Below, one piece after another: positions 59,623 to 64,000 of a stretch of 64,000 nt of DNA (positions are counted from its first letter, which is position 1; every line of letters starts with the position of its first letter). The translations under genes were made by a program, and so were the position numbers. Origin of the DNA: Ochotona curzoniae (taxonomy: Eukaryota > Chordata > Mammalia > Lagomorpha > Ochotonidae); NCBI RefSeq assembly GCF_017591425.1, contig NW_024465421.1, positions 23,635,001 through 23,699,000 on the forward strand. The letters run 5' to 3'. Below the pieces are notes generated by a model. That model was not told where the DNA came from. It worked only from the letters and a program-made list of their open reading frames with translations, and did no database searches.

Positions 59623-60865
59623 CGCGGCCGCGCACGGCCACGTCGGGCCCGCCCCGCACTGACCTTTACCTCAGGGTGGGCTCCTCCGGGCGGCGGGGCG
59701 GCCCTGCGGGCGGCGGGCGCTGCTCGCCGGCGCGCACAAGCACAAGGCGCCCGGGCCCTGGCTGCGCGCCAGCCGGGAGGCTCCAAGGGCTCTGGAGACG
59801 CTGCTGTCCCCGCGGGTGCCCGCCCCGTCTGCTGCTCCCTGTGCAATAACTGGGCACCCGCCCACCTGCGCAGGCCCCGACCCGGCCCCGTCCTGGCGCT
59901 TGCGGGCACCGGGAGGCCCAGTCGGCGGCAAGCACAGGCTTTTGCCCAGCACAGAGCTGCCCGTTGGGGAACCTCTGCCCGCCTCCGGCACCGCACAGGG
60001 GACAGAGGACCGAGGTCGGGACGCAGCGCCCCAGCTCCCCCGCCCCACTGCACCCCAGAATATAAGCTATCAAGAGTATTAATTTATTGGAAATGAGCTG
60101 AAGCGAATTTCCCCAGAGAAACAAAAAAGGTATAACTTTAACAAATATATATTTAAAGAAAGAAATATTATTGATTCTATAGAAAACCATTTTACCAGCT
60201 GGAAGGACACTGGAGTCCTGGCCCAGTCCAGGTATCTGTCCCTCTGCCCGGGAGTGGCCAGGTCCCCGTGACCACTTGCACATGCAGGGGCTGGCGTCCC
60301 CCAGGGGGCATCCTCCCCTCCCCTCTGCGTCCCCAGAACTCCAAGGGTGTGCCTTGCTCACTAATGGGCTTGTCCTGTTGGCCACGGGGAGTGTGAGGAA
60401 GGGGCTGGTCCCGGGTGCAGCACCTGTGACTCGGTGGTGCCAGCATGGTGGCCAGGGGACAGTCAGAGGAGTGGACACTTGTGTCAGGGTGTGCCTGGCC
60501 TTCCCATCCCCGTGGACGCTTCTGCCGCGGCCCGAGGCTGTGTGTGTCGTTCTTGCCCTACTCCCCTCCTCCCCACGACTAGACGGGTCTCCTGTTGCGT
60601 TTGCTGGTTCACAAGTATTGGGCACAACTTTGACATTTCGTAAAAACAAACAAAAAAAACCCCGAAAAAAATACCCCAAATTTTTAAAAATGTCGAATTC
60701 GCAGTTGTGGTGTGGGGCTGACGGAGGGACCAGGCAGACGCCGGGGTGGGGGTGGGGGCAGGGCCCTTGTATCCATCCTGCCTGCGGGTGTCCACTGGCC
60801 TCTCCTGGGCGGGGAGGGTGGCCCAGGCCGGGCCTCCCGCAGTGGGCAGGGAGGGCTGGGCCGGC

Positions 60866-60871
60866 AATAAA
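60866..60871 (+). terminator. CASKIN1: CASKIN1 poly(A) signal
   Basis: AATAAA 1244 bp after the CASKIN1 stop. The 3' UTR includes an AU-rich stretch (60055-60190) with ATATATATTTAAAG and AATATTATTG. Confidence 0.8.
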
Positions 60872-61031
60872 CAGAAAATGGAGCTGCCTGGCTCAGTCTG
60901 TGAAGGCGTGGCTTGTCTGGGGGTGCACGTGTTGGGCAGAGGGAGCACTAGAGGCCGGGAATTGGGGTGGCAGGGAGGCTGAGAGGTGCCGGCGACGCCC
61001 TCACCCACACACAGCCACCGTGGGTGCAGCG

Positions 61032-61037
61032 TTTATT
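61032..61037 (-). terminator. TRAF7: TRAF7 poly(A) signal
   Basis: AATAAA on the minus strand, 287 bp past the TRAF7 stop and about 160 bp from the converging CASKIN1 signal. Confidence 0.8.
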
Positions 61038-61323
61038 CCATCAGGAGTAATCAAATCTATGTACAGCCTAAAAACAGTAGAAAAGGGTAATAAAAAGGCC
61101 CGCGGGCCGGCACAGGGCAGAGCAGGGCTGCGGGCGGCGTACCTGGCGCCCAGGGAGAGGGGCCTGGCTACTGTCTGGGCAACAGGAAGGACCAGGCCGA
61201 GGGAGTGAGGCTGAGTGTGGGGCAGGGAAGGCACTGCCGACCACCTGAGCCCGTCCACCCATCCCCCAGGGCAGGCAGAAGACCCCGAGACCTTGTCACG
61301 TGGCTAGCCTGGCCTGGCTTCGG

Positions 61324-64000
<2,677 letters not shown>

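Noticed and set aside
58308..60053. 581-residue frame antisense to CASKIN1 3' end
   Set aside because: Arises from the Pro-rich exons and the 27-bp minisatellite read backwards; repetitive composition, no promoter or homology.

Overview
The window is nuclear DNA from a mammal, almost certainly a lagomorph and most likely a pika (Ochotona type). All genes are split by GT-AG introns and match well-known vertebrate proteins. The gene-free DNA carries about fifteen copies of a tRNA-derived C-type SINE of lagomorphs (A-box and B-box head, CT-rich tail, AATAAA-rich end). The gene order ABCA3 - RNPS1 - ECI1 - DNASE1L2 - E4F1 - PGP - BRICD5 - MLST8 - CASKIN1 - TRAF7 is that of human chromosome 16p13.3, here in reverse orientation. 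I rebuilt exons by hand from splice sites, reading phase and remembered orthologue sequence. Every exon chain below closes in frame.

Layout. 1-4040: last seven coding exons of ABCA3 (+), the second nucleotide-binding domain. 4041-7300: SINE-bearing intergenic DNA. 7300-14010: RNPS1 (+) with a CpG-island promoter. 14496-20690: ECI1 (+), with a minisatellite just upstream of its start. 20670-22643: DNASE1L2 (-), converging on ECI1. 23580-30875: E4F1 (-), in tandem upstream of DNASE1L2. 31180-33480: intergenic DNA with SINEs, a MIR-like fragment and an LTR-like block. 33480-35205: PGP (+) with a very CCAAT-rich promoter. 37770-39042: BRICD5 (+), converging with and probably overlapping MLST8 (-, 38974-41851). 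42480-46240: intergenic DNA with a SINE cluster. 46240-60890: CASKIN1 (+), twenty coding exons. 61032-64000: 3' half of TRAF7 (-), converging on CASKIN1.

The genes are unrelated housekeeping or tissue genes held together by old synteny, not an operon: surfactant lipid transport (ABCA3), exon-junction and splicing (RNPS1), mitochondrial fatty-acid oxidation (ECI1), epidermal DNA degradation (DNASE1L2), transcription and ubiquitin control (E4F1), metabolite repair (PGP), a BRICHOS membrane protein (BRICD5), the mTOR complexes (MLST8), a synaptic scaffold (CASKIN1) and a signalling E3 ligase (TRAF7). I see no unknown multi-gene system. The items worth a second look are fine-scale: a partial exon duplication carrying a second splice donor in CASKIN1, two GC-AG introns in the same gene, an in-frame exonic intron in DNASE1L2, overlapping 3' ends, a nine-copy CCAAT promoter, and several coding or regulatory minisatellites.
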